Shown piece by piece: positions 11,732-23,600 of a DNA stretch of 64,000 nucleotides. The position numbers and the translations under genes are program-made. The notes under the pieces are model-generated. The model saw nothing but the letters and a program-made list of their open reading frames with translations. It was not told the DNA's origin and ran no database searches. Numbering within the stretch: position 1 is the first letter of the stretch; every line of letters starts with the position of its first letter. Origin of the DNA: Ectocarpus siliculosus (lineage: Eukaryota > Sar > Phaeophyceae > Ectocarpales > Ectocarpaceae); assembly GCA_000310025.1 (NCBI GenBank), contig FN649727.1, positions 8,586,405 to 8,650,404 on the forward strand. The letters are read 5' to 3'.

Positions 11732-13830
11732 TCAACTTTCAGTAGCAGCGGTGGCGGTTGTTGCTGCTTCTTTGAGCTTCTTGTGTGACTTGGAGATAGA
11801 GGTCTCGAGCGCCCTCTGTTCTTCTTTAGCGAGTCGCAACGTCTCAGCGTGCTCTTGATCCGTAGTGACTTTTGAGTAGGCGATGCTTCTGCACAAAGCA
11901 AAAGGAGATGAAATAGGTCCCGGTTATTATTTTGTTTCATTTGGAGACCAACTGACGCAAACGAGAGATAGTTGCCGTGCCATTTCTAACCAGCAACGGG
12001 ATGCAACCATTTGCCGAGGTACACGCAGTAGTAGGACATGCACCGGGGCTTGGCTGAAACCCTCCAGGGTAGTTTGGACTCTAGCAAGCGGCGTTGTCGT
12101 TTGATTTCTCATTTCCACTTCAACGGAGCTCGCACTCATTACGGCGAAAAGCAGAGAGCTGGTCACGCAAGTGCTGAAGAGATGAAGAAACGCGTACGAA
12201 GAGAACATACAATTTTCACCTGTTCATGTAAGCAAGATTTGCCTCTAGCGATCTGACTTGCGCTTGAAGACCGTTGGTCTGGGACTGGAGTTTATTCAAC
12301 GCTGATTGGACACCGTCCAGCTCTTGCCGAGCGCCCTCCACATTTCTCCTCGAAAAGGCGACGCTATCCCTACAAAGGGTCATCGTTTGTCGGTCCCACG
12401 CAGTTATGCAGGGTCGTGAGATGTATTCGCGCAGCCACACCCGTGTTACGGAAGGTCTTTAGTTGATAACTGTCCTTCTATCAAAGATGATGCTGTGCAG
12501 TTCAGTAGTGAACACCGACTTTTTCATTTGGAAAAGGCAAGAGGGCAACATGAGGCACCTATATATCTCCGCGTAAGTGTCCAGATTCATGCGTGTTTCG
12601 TCGCGCAACCGTAGGAGTAGCAAACCTCGCTCCGGACTTTGAAGAGTGATCTGTTGAAAGAGGTCATGGGGGAGCGCTCGTGAATGCACAGCAGGACAAA
12701 ACAGAAAACACGATAACAACCGCCTTCAGGTTTCGGTTCTACGAGGTGTGTTGTCTCAATTCCAGATCTGGATGCCGTAGTTGGTTTGATATGCTCGCAT
12801 AGCAACATCCAGGTAAGATTTGAAGTTGGGGGGTGGTTCACCTCGCGAATGACCTCGTCGTATAGCTCAGAGAATACGCTTTCGCGCACGGCGCATACCG
12901 CTCCTGGGCGCGCTTGCAGGGTGGCCAACCGGGCCTCTACTTTGTTCTGAACCTTTTCGAGCTCCCCTCTCGACCGCACGGTGCCGGAAACCTGCAGAGC
13001 AGCAAGAGATTCAAGAATAATGGAAGAGTGCACTTCCGAACGAATGCGGTATCAGGTACATGTCCTGGTTTTCTAAGGCTGCCGTCCAGAAGTACATGCA
13101 CAACAGGCAGGCATTTTGTTTTCATATCGTCGATGTTCTTCAAAGACGACGTGTTATTCAATGAACTTGGCTTGAATTTGTCACAAGTAAACGCATATAG
13201 TCTGTTATGTACAGGTAGGGTGGTTACAGTTGAACATGCGTATTAGTGCGAAAACACCCATCATCACCACATTTAACCGCCCGGCTGAATCCTACAAGCG
13301 GTCAGACAGATCGGCGCCTCCACACTCCTACATACGTCCAGTCTAAACCGACCGATGCCTCGAAGACACATGCAGATAGATATGTTTCACACGAACGATG
13401 CCCAACTAACTTTACTTCAAGGACGTAGTTCTCTGAATAAATTCAATTATACGAAGATGATGAAATTATCACTACTCACCGTTTGAACCCATTCGCCCGC
13501 CGCATCGGCGTACTCTTTGTTGGGTAGTATCGCTTTGAGAACGGCTGTGATGTCATCCCCGCCACCTCGGGGACGCCTTGTTGTGTTCCTCGTACTGCCG
13601 GGTGCTGCTGCGCCAACACCGGCGAGACGTTGTGTGGCTTCGTCAGGCCGGCGCTCGTCAGAGGCGTATAGTGAAATGTATTGAGGGAGGCTGTCGTGAC
13701 CCATTCTCATGTCAAACGCGATATCGGGCCTGGCCAAAACCGGGTCTTCATATTTGAGGATCGAGAAGTCATCGTCCACCTCGTCGGCTGAACTACATGT
13801 TGGTCCAGCCGCGCTTTCCGCGGAAACAGC
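11732..13830 (-). CDS. DNALI1: Axonemal inner-arm dynein light chain p28 (DNALI1 family), 5' incomplete
   Basis: p28 binds inner-arm dynein heavy chains with actin and helps set flagellar waveform. Five exons join in phase: 13830-13480, 12991-12842, 12650-12559, 12369-12220 and 11888-11732 (TGA). Together they give about 299 residues. Family hallmarks appear in order: SILKYEDPVL near the start, ILPNKEYADAAGEWVQ, the block ELEKVQNKVEARLATLQARP followed by CAVRESVFSELYDEVIRE, the core PERGLLLLRLRDETRMNLDT, then a coiled coil through to the end. Animal p28 is about 255 residues; the excess is a linker rich in Arg, Gly and Thr between the SILKYEDP and ILPNKE motifs. The exon at 13830 starts at an acceptor (TTACAG), so a short first exon with the start codon lies upstream. 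The gene is divergent from the Rab GEF. Confidence 0.93.
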
Positions 13831-15108
13831 CTGTAATTTACAGCAGAGGGGAAAACGTTCAACGCACGTTGGCTGATAACGGCTCAACGGCATATACATG
13901 TATGTACTGTAGAGCACTCTCGTTGTAGCAGCATGTCTTGCTTCATAATGTGGGGTGCTGTATGTATTGGATACACAGTCAGATTCATGTGCAGGTACTG
14001 CTGCTGTACTGCAGTTTGCTTCCGTACATCCTGTGCTAGGTTGAAAAACGCGTCTAGCCAGACCATCCCATAGTCTAACCTCAGTGAGGGCACCCAGCGG
14101 CAGGTCGCCTAAGGCAGACGGTTCAGGGATCATGGGAAAGATAAAGATACATCTCCTGACAACGACGCAGCCGCAGGTAGCTGACATGAAAAACGCCACA
14201 CAAAAAAAACTGGCGGGGAAATCCGGGGGGTCCGCGGGTTGCGAAACATCACCCATCCCCCTGCCTGCAGAGAGCTGCAGCAGTAGGTAGAACAGCACGA
14301 GGGATCAGGCGCACAGCATAGCTCTGTCTTGCTCTGTGGTGCACCAACGCAAGCGTTCAACCACTGCCATGCGAGAGGGTGACCCGAACCTACTATCCGT
14401 AGTCCTGGAAGGATGAATGATGAAGCAAAGGTGAGTTCTTGACCCCCCAACGTATGCTACGTAGTTGAGGTGCCTGTTACGCACATCAGCAGAACTCGTT
14501 CACAAGCATATGCAGGTGAACTCACGTCGCTCTCCTGCTCCTGCCCACAATCATGGGACGCATCTGCAGCGCCCTTGAGAGGTTTGCGAAGACGACTAGT
14601 CCTTGCTGAAGGTGCGAAAGGAAGTAATTACAGTACGCCAGGAGCGTACAGCAGTGGAGTGCGAAGAGCACACCACACACCACCCCACCACAACAGTCTT
14701 AACCGTCGACCCACCTTCGGGGCTACAGAGTGTCACGCGATGACATGATGAAGGCCAGCTCCGAGGACCCCCTCGCGCCCTTTCTAAGTACATCATATCT
14801 CGTCCGACAAGCAGTGGTGACGATTCGTGCGTGCTGGCATGGTTTACCCGAAGTACTTGTTGTTGTGCTTCCTCCCTTACCAAATTGTTGATACTATGTA
14901 CCACAGCAGATGCGAGCTGAATACTTCCTCCCTCACCAACAACGGTGTCTTGATGGCTGTAGCGTGGTGAAAACGTGGGTGCATATCACACCCCGTCGAC
15001 CATGTACTGCTCCTGGGCGGTTTTCTCATCTTGAAAGGGTTCACCTACAACGAACGTTGCTGCTCGTGGTGTTGCTCCTGCTCACCGGATTTGAAAATCC
15101 GTAAGCAG
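13831..15108. other. Divergent intergenic region / unresolved first exons
   Basis: It separates the minus-strand p28 gene from the plus-strand Rab GEF and should contain the first exons and promoters of both. Open frames on both strands give no recognisable protein. A GTACTGC...CTGTACTGC word lies near 13995. Confidence 0.5.
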
Positions 15109-18100
15109 GTACTGTTCGACATGTTCCCGGACACCCCGCATCAAACCCTGGCCACCATATGGCGCAACTGCGGCGAGGACTTCTCCACTGCGTTGGACGA
15201 GGCCCTCACAGTTGCAAGTCTTGGCAACGCCGACGAACAGGGTGAGTGTAGTGCTGTGCTTTGCGTAGACTTGATCTGATGTTGAGTCACATATTGTACA
15301 TTTATCACGTAGGCGTTGCACATGTACGGCTTCCACGTGTTGCACGTGACACCGCACCCTATAAGCGTTGTTCTCAGTGTGTTTCCTCCGCAAAGGACCC
15401 GGCTGCGACTCACCAATGGCCACGTGACGTTTCTCGGCCATGTATTGTTCCTTGGCGCGCTGCGGGACATCTTCTTTTCGATCACTAGACCTTTGTATCA
15501 TACGTATATGCATTCTTTCATTCGCGTTTTTTCGCGTCGGTACTACTGTACCCGCTCTCGCTCCACTGTTGGTACAGCTCGATTCGACGGGGGTGACTTT
15601 GCCGCGATAGAGGCACCTGTTGATTATTGGGAGGATGCACCTGCGCTCCTACCCGCGCTGGGGGAACGCCGTTTTGCACCGGAAACGAGCGCGGGACCGG
15701 TGTCTTCCTCAAGGGCCCACGATACCGCTCCCGAAACTAGGCGGCCGAGCGCAAATGGAGGAGGAGTCACCTATGCAGACGCGGCTTCAGCGATGTCCCC
15801 GAGGGAAAACGGACTGCCGAAGCTGCCTTGGGAGGGCAAGGAAAAGCGGTACGTTATAGGCTCCGGAGAGCTCGGGCTCTTGAACGAGCTTCAGATGCCT
15901 AGGAGAGGGGCCGTAGTGCCGCTCCCCGTGGATTTTCTCAGGGTACCCGTTGGCTCCTCCCAGCCCTCGACGCCGCCGGCGCCGGCCGCAGAGCCGCTCA
16001 TCGTCCTAGACCCCGATGGGAGATCAAGCGAGCCAAACCAAGTGCCCAGCCCCACTTTGGCATCCGTTCGCGGCAGTGTTGTGTGGGACGGCGAGAGGGG
16101 GAGGGGAGACCCCGCCAGCAGCAGTCCGGGGGCCTCGTTCGGTGGCCGGCAGTTTGGATCCCCGGCGAAGAACACGCCATCGGTCAGAGCCAGCCCCACG
16201 CTCCTCCGGAATGTTGGGGAGAACCAACCAACGGTTGAGAGCACCGACGCAAAGCCGCAGATGAAGGTCGTAGGCGGCGATCGGAACGGCGGTGAGCGAG
16301 TGGGCGACAGCCCGGGAAAGGAGGCGTGGGCGATCGGCAGCAGCGGGCAGCGTAAGAAGCCGGTGCCAACAGCCCTGAGGGGAGAGCCGATCCCTGCTAA
16401 TAGTCGCAGGACGGACTCCCGGCCGCCGGCCAGGGGAGGTAGCGCGTGGGGCGCAGGGGCAGGGGGCAACGCCCAAAAGGTGGAGACAGCGTCGGCGGCG
16501 GAGCGAATAGCTAACTTCCGTCCGGGCACGAGGTTCCGCGTGGCGGTGGACAAGGGCGTGACTGGTCTCGGCATCACCGTCAAGGAGATTCGAGGGAGGT
16601 TCTTCGTGTACAAGCTGCAGCACCTGGCGGACGGATCTCAAGGCGCAGCTGAGGTGAGCTAAGCCCGTCGGCACGCCGGCACGACGTCGTATCGGTATCG
16701 ATCCGAATGCCCGTCTTTCGTCTTGTTCTTTTCCGGGGAGGTTCTCTCCGTTTCACACATATGCCGTTTTTTTTATTTTTTTTTCTGCCCGTGGGATCTT
16801 GCGTGTTTCCGTGGAGATGACCGTTTTCAACCACGGAACAGATACCCAGCATGCACCTTGGTGTGTCCAGATGGCCTACTACTACTGTAACAAACTGCAT
16901 TGGAAGCGTGGTTGGTGCCGCCCTCGTCGCTACCGCTGTATTGTAAGTCCTATCCCATCGCTACCGCCGCCCAACGGCTCTATCAGGAGGCAGGCGTAAA
17001 GGCGGGAGATCAGCTGCTTGGTGTGGAGGAGCTTGACTTCGAGACGGAGAGATGGGATATGGACCAACTGGTGTCATACATGGGCGAGCTGATGGGCGTA
17101 GTGATTCTCCACGTGATGCGGGGCTTCGGACCGCTGCCCCAGGCGCCAAAGAGCGACTTCGAAAACGGCATGAGCTACGGAGTTGCTCGTTCCAACGAAG
17201 AAGACGGTGCCGCGGACGGCTCTGCGGGCACGGATGGCGGGAATGAAAGCGGGGCGAGTACGGTTCAGAGGAGAGCTCGGCGGCTGGTGGAGGTCCTGGA
17301 GGAAGAAGATCTTTCGAAACCATCGGAGGCCGCCGATATCTCACGCCTTTACTGCCAAATCAACGACCGAGCGAGGCAATGGGACACCGGAGAGCTCTGG
17401 CTTTCGGTGAACGACATGGCTCGCCGCCCTTCGAGAGATACCCTGGCGGTGATGGCGAACCAGTGGCACCCTGACCCGCCACCAGGCTGGGACGAGTCGG
17501 ACAGCAGCGAGGGCCGGTCGCTGCCGAACAGCAGCGGAGCGCAGCGAGCAGAGAGATCGTCAAGCGACATTAGCGACGACTCCCTCGTGCCGGACCCGGC
17601 AGCAACAAAACGCGACGGTGTCGGCGCGCAAGACGGAGATGAGCCCGGCACCGACCTTGACACGATCGGGGCGGCTCTCCTCGGCCAGCCCCTCTTCAGC
17701 GACCCGTTGATGGAGGGGCGGGTGGACGAGGCAGGGGCGGCAGCGGCGGCGCGATCGTCCTTGGCGGACGGCGATGACGAGGGCGGCGGGCACTACTGGT
17801 CCCCCTGGCCGCAGCTCGTGGCCCTCGAGAGCAAGGCCGCGCAGAGGACCACCGTGGTGCCCACGCAGGGCCTCCGGAAGGCCTTGAACGTCCGGATCTT
17901 GGAGCAACCGCCACCTGTACCGGCGGCGGCGGCGGCGGGTAGCGACGACGGCAAAGGGGGGCGGTCCTCGGCCCCGCAGACCGCCTCGTATCTGGTGTGG
18001 GTGATGGACGTCGAGAGCGGGGCGGAGTGGAGGGTGCGTCGGTGCCACCCGGAGTTCTCCGAGCTCTGGGAGGTTTGCACCGGGATGAGGCCGAGCCTGG

Positions 18101-21100
18101 CGCGGTTGGACTTCCCGCCGTGGCTGCCGGACGTGAAGGAGACGGCCGGGGTAGTGGACGCCCGTAGACCGAGGTGCGTGTGTATGCATGGTGCTGGTGC
18201 TCACCGAAGGCGTGGATATTTATGCTATGAGGCAGAAGAGGGTGCTTTGGTGTTTGGGGGTGGGGATGCGCCCATGCCGTTGCCGAAATGATCGTTCTGT
18301 TTTTTGGTTCACGTCATACCGTGCGCAATGGTTTTTTTGTGAGGTTTCATCGTTTCTCGTCCTTTTCTTTTTGAGGGGCCGGCGTACTCTCAACTTCGGT
18401 AAGGCGTGTGTGTAGCTTCTTTACAGAATCTCAAGTTCCTTCTCTTGCTGGCGACGCAACAAAAATAGAGTGCTCAAGTACTGTATGCCTCTTGTCCAGT
18501 TAAACTCCGCCGCAAAAGCGATGTTTTGTACCTCAAAACAATACCAGTTTTACGAACTCCTCTGACGACCGACCTCCCCTCTCTCGATACCGACGTCTCC
18601 CGTGCCGCCGTAGGCTGGAGGCATATCTACAGCGGCTGTGCAGCCTCCTTTACATGGGACCGCTGCACCCCTCGTCGGCACACCTGGCGCACCTGCTGCA
18701 GGACTTCCTCGGCACGAGCCCGCGCGTAGAGACGCTCGGGCGGCTGCAGAGGAGCAGGCCAGAGAGGGAGCTCCGGCAGGCCCTGCAGGTGATGGGGGAA
18801 AGGGCACGGGTACGGGGAAGGGTTTGCAATCCGTGCTGGGTGTTTGAGAGTCGTCGGCATTCCCATTTGCCGCGCGTACGTCGAACGTACTTCTCACTTG
18901 AACCCTAAGAGTGCTTGGAGGTTTTGTTGTGCCACCAGGCAACGCGTGTCTGTTTTTTTTGCCGTAAATGTGTGGTATGTGCTTTTTTGGCCTGGGTGCT
19001 CCCCCGTGGCCGGGAGCTTGCGTGCGGGCAAGGGGAATGGGGACAGTATCTCCACACCAAAAGACACAGCCGATATCGTTAGTCGACATCAGCAACCACC
19101 TCAGCGGGTCGAACGGGTTTTCTCCTTTGCCGTTTCGCAGCGTTGACAGGTTGGTTCTTGGCTCGATGTCGCAGCTGTTATTCATGTACCGGTATTGTTT
19201 TACCGTACCCTTGTGCTTTTTGGCTGCACCTACGTTTTTCTTTTTTGACACATGCCGCAGGTTCGCGCGTGGCAGATGTTTCGACTCCCTCCGTTGGAGC
19301 GCGCGGTCGCCGATTTCGTCCGGGAGATTTGCGACAGCCCCGCCTCACGGAGCAAGAAGACCGTACCGGCAGAAGCGGTCCTGAAGAGATTGACGGACGT
19401 CATCGAGCACCTTCAGTACGTGGTTACTGAGGGCTGCTTCAACGAGCTTCGCGAAATGGTGCGTGCGTCTTCGCCGAAGGGGGAACTCCGACCGAACTTT
19501 TCATGGTTCTACTCTTTCCTCGTCCTTTTTCGTGCCGAGTCGCAGACACTCTGGTACTCGGCCCTTTTTTCGGGCGAGCACTGAAGCACTGAACAGACTC
19601 GCGAAAGAACTTATACAATCGGTGTTCGCTTCATCCAATTGTATTTATCATAACGGGGGTATTTTGCTTCATCCAATGATATGTATTTTTTCTTCCGGTT
19701 TTGAGGAGGACAAGTCTGCTACGTGTTTGACGTGTCGTTTTTCATGATGCTTTTTTTGTCTCGGGGTTTCCATCGAAAGGTTCGATCTTCCTCGGCGGTG
19801 ACGACATCGGCTGGACGGGGGCACAGCAGTGGGAGGGGGTCCGAGGGAGGGGAGGGGGGCGGCAATGACCACCCGGAGCTGGCTAGCCTTGCAGAGGAGG
19901 ACGAGGCGCTCGACCTTATCTCCGGCAGCGTGCGGCGGCAGGTGGAGGCCGAGGTTTTCGTGCCGGTGATGGGAAGGTGAAAAAGTTACCGTTTCGCGTA
20001 TTTATTCTTTGGGTTTGTTCCTCGACGTCCCGTTGCAGACCTTGCGCGTTTAAGTTGGGGGTAGACTGATGGAGGTGCGCGTTGATTTCCATGGGCACTG
20101 AGTGCTGCATTTCCAAACTCCGGGATTGTCATTGTACGCTCGCCCAAACGGTGGGCCCCGACTTACCTTTTGAAAACCTTCACACACATGAGTTGTGCCG
20201 TAAACCGCGTCGCCCCATTTTGTCGCGTAATGTATGGATCGATCGACGGACGCACGTCCCCTCGAAAATGGCACTGCTCGAGGACGTCGCTGATCCTCGT
20301 TAACACCATGAGATGGCGTTGGTGTGCCCAAACTGTTCTATGTAGTGCACCCGGACGTTGGTAGATAGACTCTAGGGGTCGACAGTTTTCATCTTTCTCT
20401 CACTGAACCTTCGGACATGGTGTTAAGTACGATACATAGGTGAAATTGGCCCCGTATTTCGCGCACAACAGATCTCGAAATCGGCAACCTTGTTGCAGGA
20501 CGGTTCCGACACACTCACGTTGGATGTTCGGGACTTTTCCACCATTCCCATTCGCCTCGCTCTCTACGCGCGTGCCGTGTGCGCTGATTTGATTGGTCGA
20601 CGAATCATGCCGAAAACCCAAGAATCTACAAGAAACTAACGGAGGGCGCTACAGCCCGGCTGGAGAAGGCGGTAGTTCTCGGCGTGGAGGAAGCCAGGGG
20701 AAAGCCGCAAACCTACCACGGCGTCCCGACGAGCAACATATCTCCGAGCGGCTGGAGCAGTTCCATGAGGCTGCTGCAGACCGTGGGGTTGTTCACGCTC
20801 CCGTGCGACAAGGTGAGAAATGCAGGCGCCCATGGGGCAGAGAAGCGTACATGGCTACCATGTGGTTTTCCATGTGGGCGGAGGCGGATCGCCGCAGGGT
20901 GAACTTCTCCGTCGCCCCTGTTTACCTGCTGAGCAAGCGTAAACGCGCCGATCGCATAGGTTCTTCAGCTCTATCCTCGCCCTCATGCTCATCTCGATCG
21001 GCAGTTCGTACGCTTTTTCGTGGTTACGCCGCGAGTGTGGTAGCCACCCAGCGTTTAGTGTGGATATCCCGAATGCTCAGGGGGTGAGGGCGGGGGGTGT

Positions 21101-22278
21101 ACTCATAGTCGTGCATTCCGTAGTCGTTAGACCATTGACCTCGCATCCCTACAAAGCCGGGACGGAGCACGCCGGGTTCTCACCGGACCAGGCTAGCACA
21201 TCACCAAGCGCGAAGCGCTGTGAGGTATTGGGCGAGTCGCATGGAGGGTGCGCTGCATCCTACTAAGGGTGTTCGGCATCTTGTGCTTACTTCCTTGCGT
21301 ACGGATGGCAGCTGCGAATGACTTAATCTATTTTCTGGTGCTTTCACTTCCAGAGACAGTTATGAGCACTGTGTAACTGCGTCGAGAGTGCTTGACCAAT
21401 GTAACACAACGTGGTGCGATGATTCCCTTTTCGCGGAGTGAGGGTTCTCGACCCTGCACAACATGATCTACTCGATCACCAGAGGGCGCATGTTTCTTGC
21501 CTCTTCCTTTTGTGTACCCGCGTGGACCACGGAGTTAGCCCCAGTGAGAGAAACATGAAAATCTTGTGCAATAGCGGAGGCACACGACGTGCTGGTTTCG
21601 ATTTTATTCCGTCGCTCCCTCTTTCCGACGCCGTGCTGCAGCTCGACGCTCTGATGGCGGTGGCTCACGATATCCCTGCGTTGCATCGAGTGGAACACCC
21701 CGGCGACAACGCCAGCAGCCTCGGTGCCGACGACTTCCTTCCAATTTTCATCTACGTTCTTGTCAACTCGAGGGTGGAGAATTTGGCGGCGCAGTCTGTC
21801 ATCCTCGAGACTCTGTGCGACCCGAAAAAGATGATGGGGGAAGCAGGTGGGTCAGTGTACTTTTTTAGCGTGAAAGGTCGTAGACGAGTCGCGCACTCAA
21901 GTCCCGCCCTTTGGTGAACGCGTGCCTGGTATGTGTCAAGCATTGCCAGAAGCTCTTATGCGCTCGAACATGGATGGAGCAAACGACGTGTGTGTGTGTT
22001 TTGATTTTTGTCCGTGGGTGTGGGTGTGCTTTTTGGCCAAAGTGATGTCTGCGTCTGGGCCGCCTCTCCTCCTCGCATATTGACCTCCTCTGGCCCGCAC
22101 CCCCCACCACCACTTGCCCTGCCTGTTTCCCCCTTGGTGTTGGCGGCTCCGTTGGGGTTTCCTTGTCGACACAGGCTTTTGTGTTGCGACGTTCTCGGCG
22201 GCGTTACAGCACCTTAGCCGCCAGGCTGAGGAAAGATCGCGAAGCAGGACCTTCTCGAGCTTTCTCGGACGACGGTAG
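15109..22278 (+). CDS. CUE-PDZ-PX-VPS9 domain protein, putative endosomal Rab5-family GEF
   Basis: Nine exons fit in phase: 15109-15241, 15578-16653, 16987-18173, 18614-18788, 19261-19458, 19780-19976, 20623-20812, 21642-21846, 22175-22278 (TAG), giving about 1154 residues. Residues 1-35 form a CUE ubiquitin-binding domain (LFDMFPDTPHQTLATIW, ALDEAL). A PDZ domain spans about 362-447 (GLGITVKEI, then EAGVKAGDQLLGVEEL across an intron). A PX phosphoinositide-binding domain spans about 736-830 (YLVWVMDVES, EWRVRRCHPEFSELWEV, LEAYLQRLC). A helical segment is followed by a VPS9 catalytic domain at about 975-1145: EAEVFVPVMGRIYKKL, then DDFLPIFIYVLVNS and GEAGFCVATFSAALQHL, where the Asp of ADDFLP is the family's key residue. 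Known VPS9 proteins exchange nucleotide on Rab5-type GTPases at endosomes. Linkers are acidic and Ser/Pro-rich. Exon 1 begins at an acceptor, so the true start is upstream. Confidence 0.9.
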
Positions 22279-23600
22279 ATGAAATGGTGTCCTCCGCTTG
22301 GCTGCAATCAGCGTCGCGGTGGTTTTGTGATGGTGTGTTTTTTGCGTGTTTACGAGACCTGCGCCTTGGCGTCGTGTTGTGGATGTTGTGGTGGCTGGAG
22401 GCTGGACGAGAGCTGCTGAGCAAGAACAGCAGTGTTTCTATCCTTTTCTTGGAACACTAGAGCTTGGCTCAGTTTTCGGCCCTGTATATTGCGCGCTGCC
22501 TGCGACGACTTCGGCTCGTAGGAAGAGTAACGGTGACGTGTGTTTGCTTGGGGTATCGTGTTACGGACATGATTTTCTTGTATTTTTGTTGGTGCTCTGC
22601 CTTGAAAAAGTTAACTTCGTATGTTGTATCTACAGCTGTGCCGGTTTGGTTAGAGTCAGCCTTCTGTGTGCCGAGTGCCATGCGCATTGTGCGGCTATGT
22701 AGTCGAGATATTGAACTCCATGTACAGCGGAAAAAGTAAGACATCCATCCAAAGTATACTCGGAGTACTGCTGTACGTACGTTACAACCGCTCATGGAGG
22801 GCGGTTGTCGATTTTGGTGCATGTCGTAATATGTACGCGCTGGGATCCCCGGTGCCGTGCGATATTGATCATGTGTCGCTGTGCTTAGGTCACACCCGGG
22901 CCTGCGAGATCGCGCCTTACTAGCTTAGGTCACACCCGGGCCTGCGAGATGCCCGTCATCTGGCTCTGGGTTCGTCGAACAACAACAGGGCACCTCTTGC
23001 GTTGAAGTTACAAACTGAGCCTGCGATGGTAACCATGGAAAGTTTCTCTGTGCCGAGGCGCACGTTTGTGTGTGAACGAGTGTGAGCCCCAGAAGTGAAA
23101 CGAAGCAACGGACAAAAACCTTGCATATCACCATCCACCGAATCTCACCGTTCCGTGTCACTGCTGTGTACAACGCCCGCCATGGCCTCGGTAGCCTGTG
23201 CACCTGTGGCCTACGGCTGTGTGCCGTGAAGGCTGACATTGGTCACGTACGTTGCGGCATCCCCGTAGATGCACTTGTGCACACCACATTTACATAAGAG
23301 ACAACATCTCCTGGCGCACCCAGGTGTATCGAAATGCATACTCGAGTACATGCTGCAGTACACCGCAACAAGGCCAGTGGAAGAGGCAGGATGTGGTGTG
23401 AAAGCGGAAAGCGGAGGAATTACAGAGCACTACGCTGTTCATCGAGCATTCTTCGCTCCAAGAAAATTTCTGCGCGTCGTCACCAATACCAACCGAAGAA
23501 AAAAATACCATAAAATACACGCTGCCTTCCTTGCGCGCGCATGTCGAACACAGCACATGCCACCCCTTGCTCTCTTTGCCAACCCCAGGCGCATATCGGC
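22279..23600. other. Intergenic between Rab GEF and Cache receptor
   Basis: No gene is supported. It holds the 3' flank of the Rab GEF, a 28-bp direct repeat, and probably the promoter and 5' UTR of the receptor; an acceptor-like CCAACCCCAG lies just before its ATG, suggesting a 5' UTR intron. Confidence 0.55.
22883..22950. repeat. 28-bp direct repeat, 40-bp offset
   Basis: The word beginning GCTTAGGTCACACCCGGG and ending CTGCGAGAT occurs at 22883-22910 and again, identical, at 22923-22950. Confidence 0.9.

Noticed and set aside
15891-16674. Long antisense ORFs opposite the Rab GEF exon 2
   Set aside because: Mirror of GC-rich codons in a real exon; no domain in the antisense frames.
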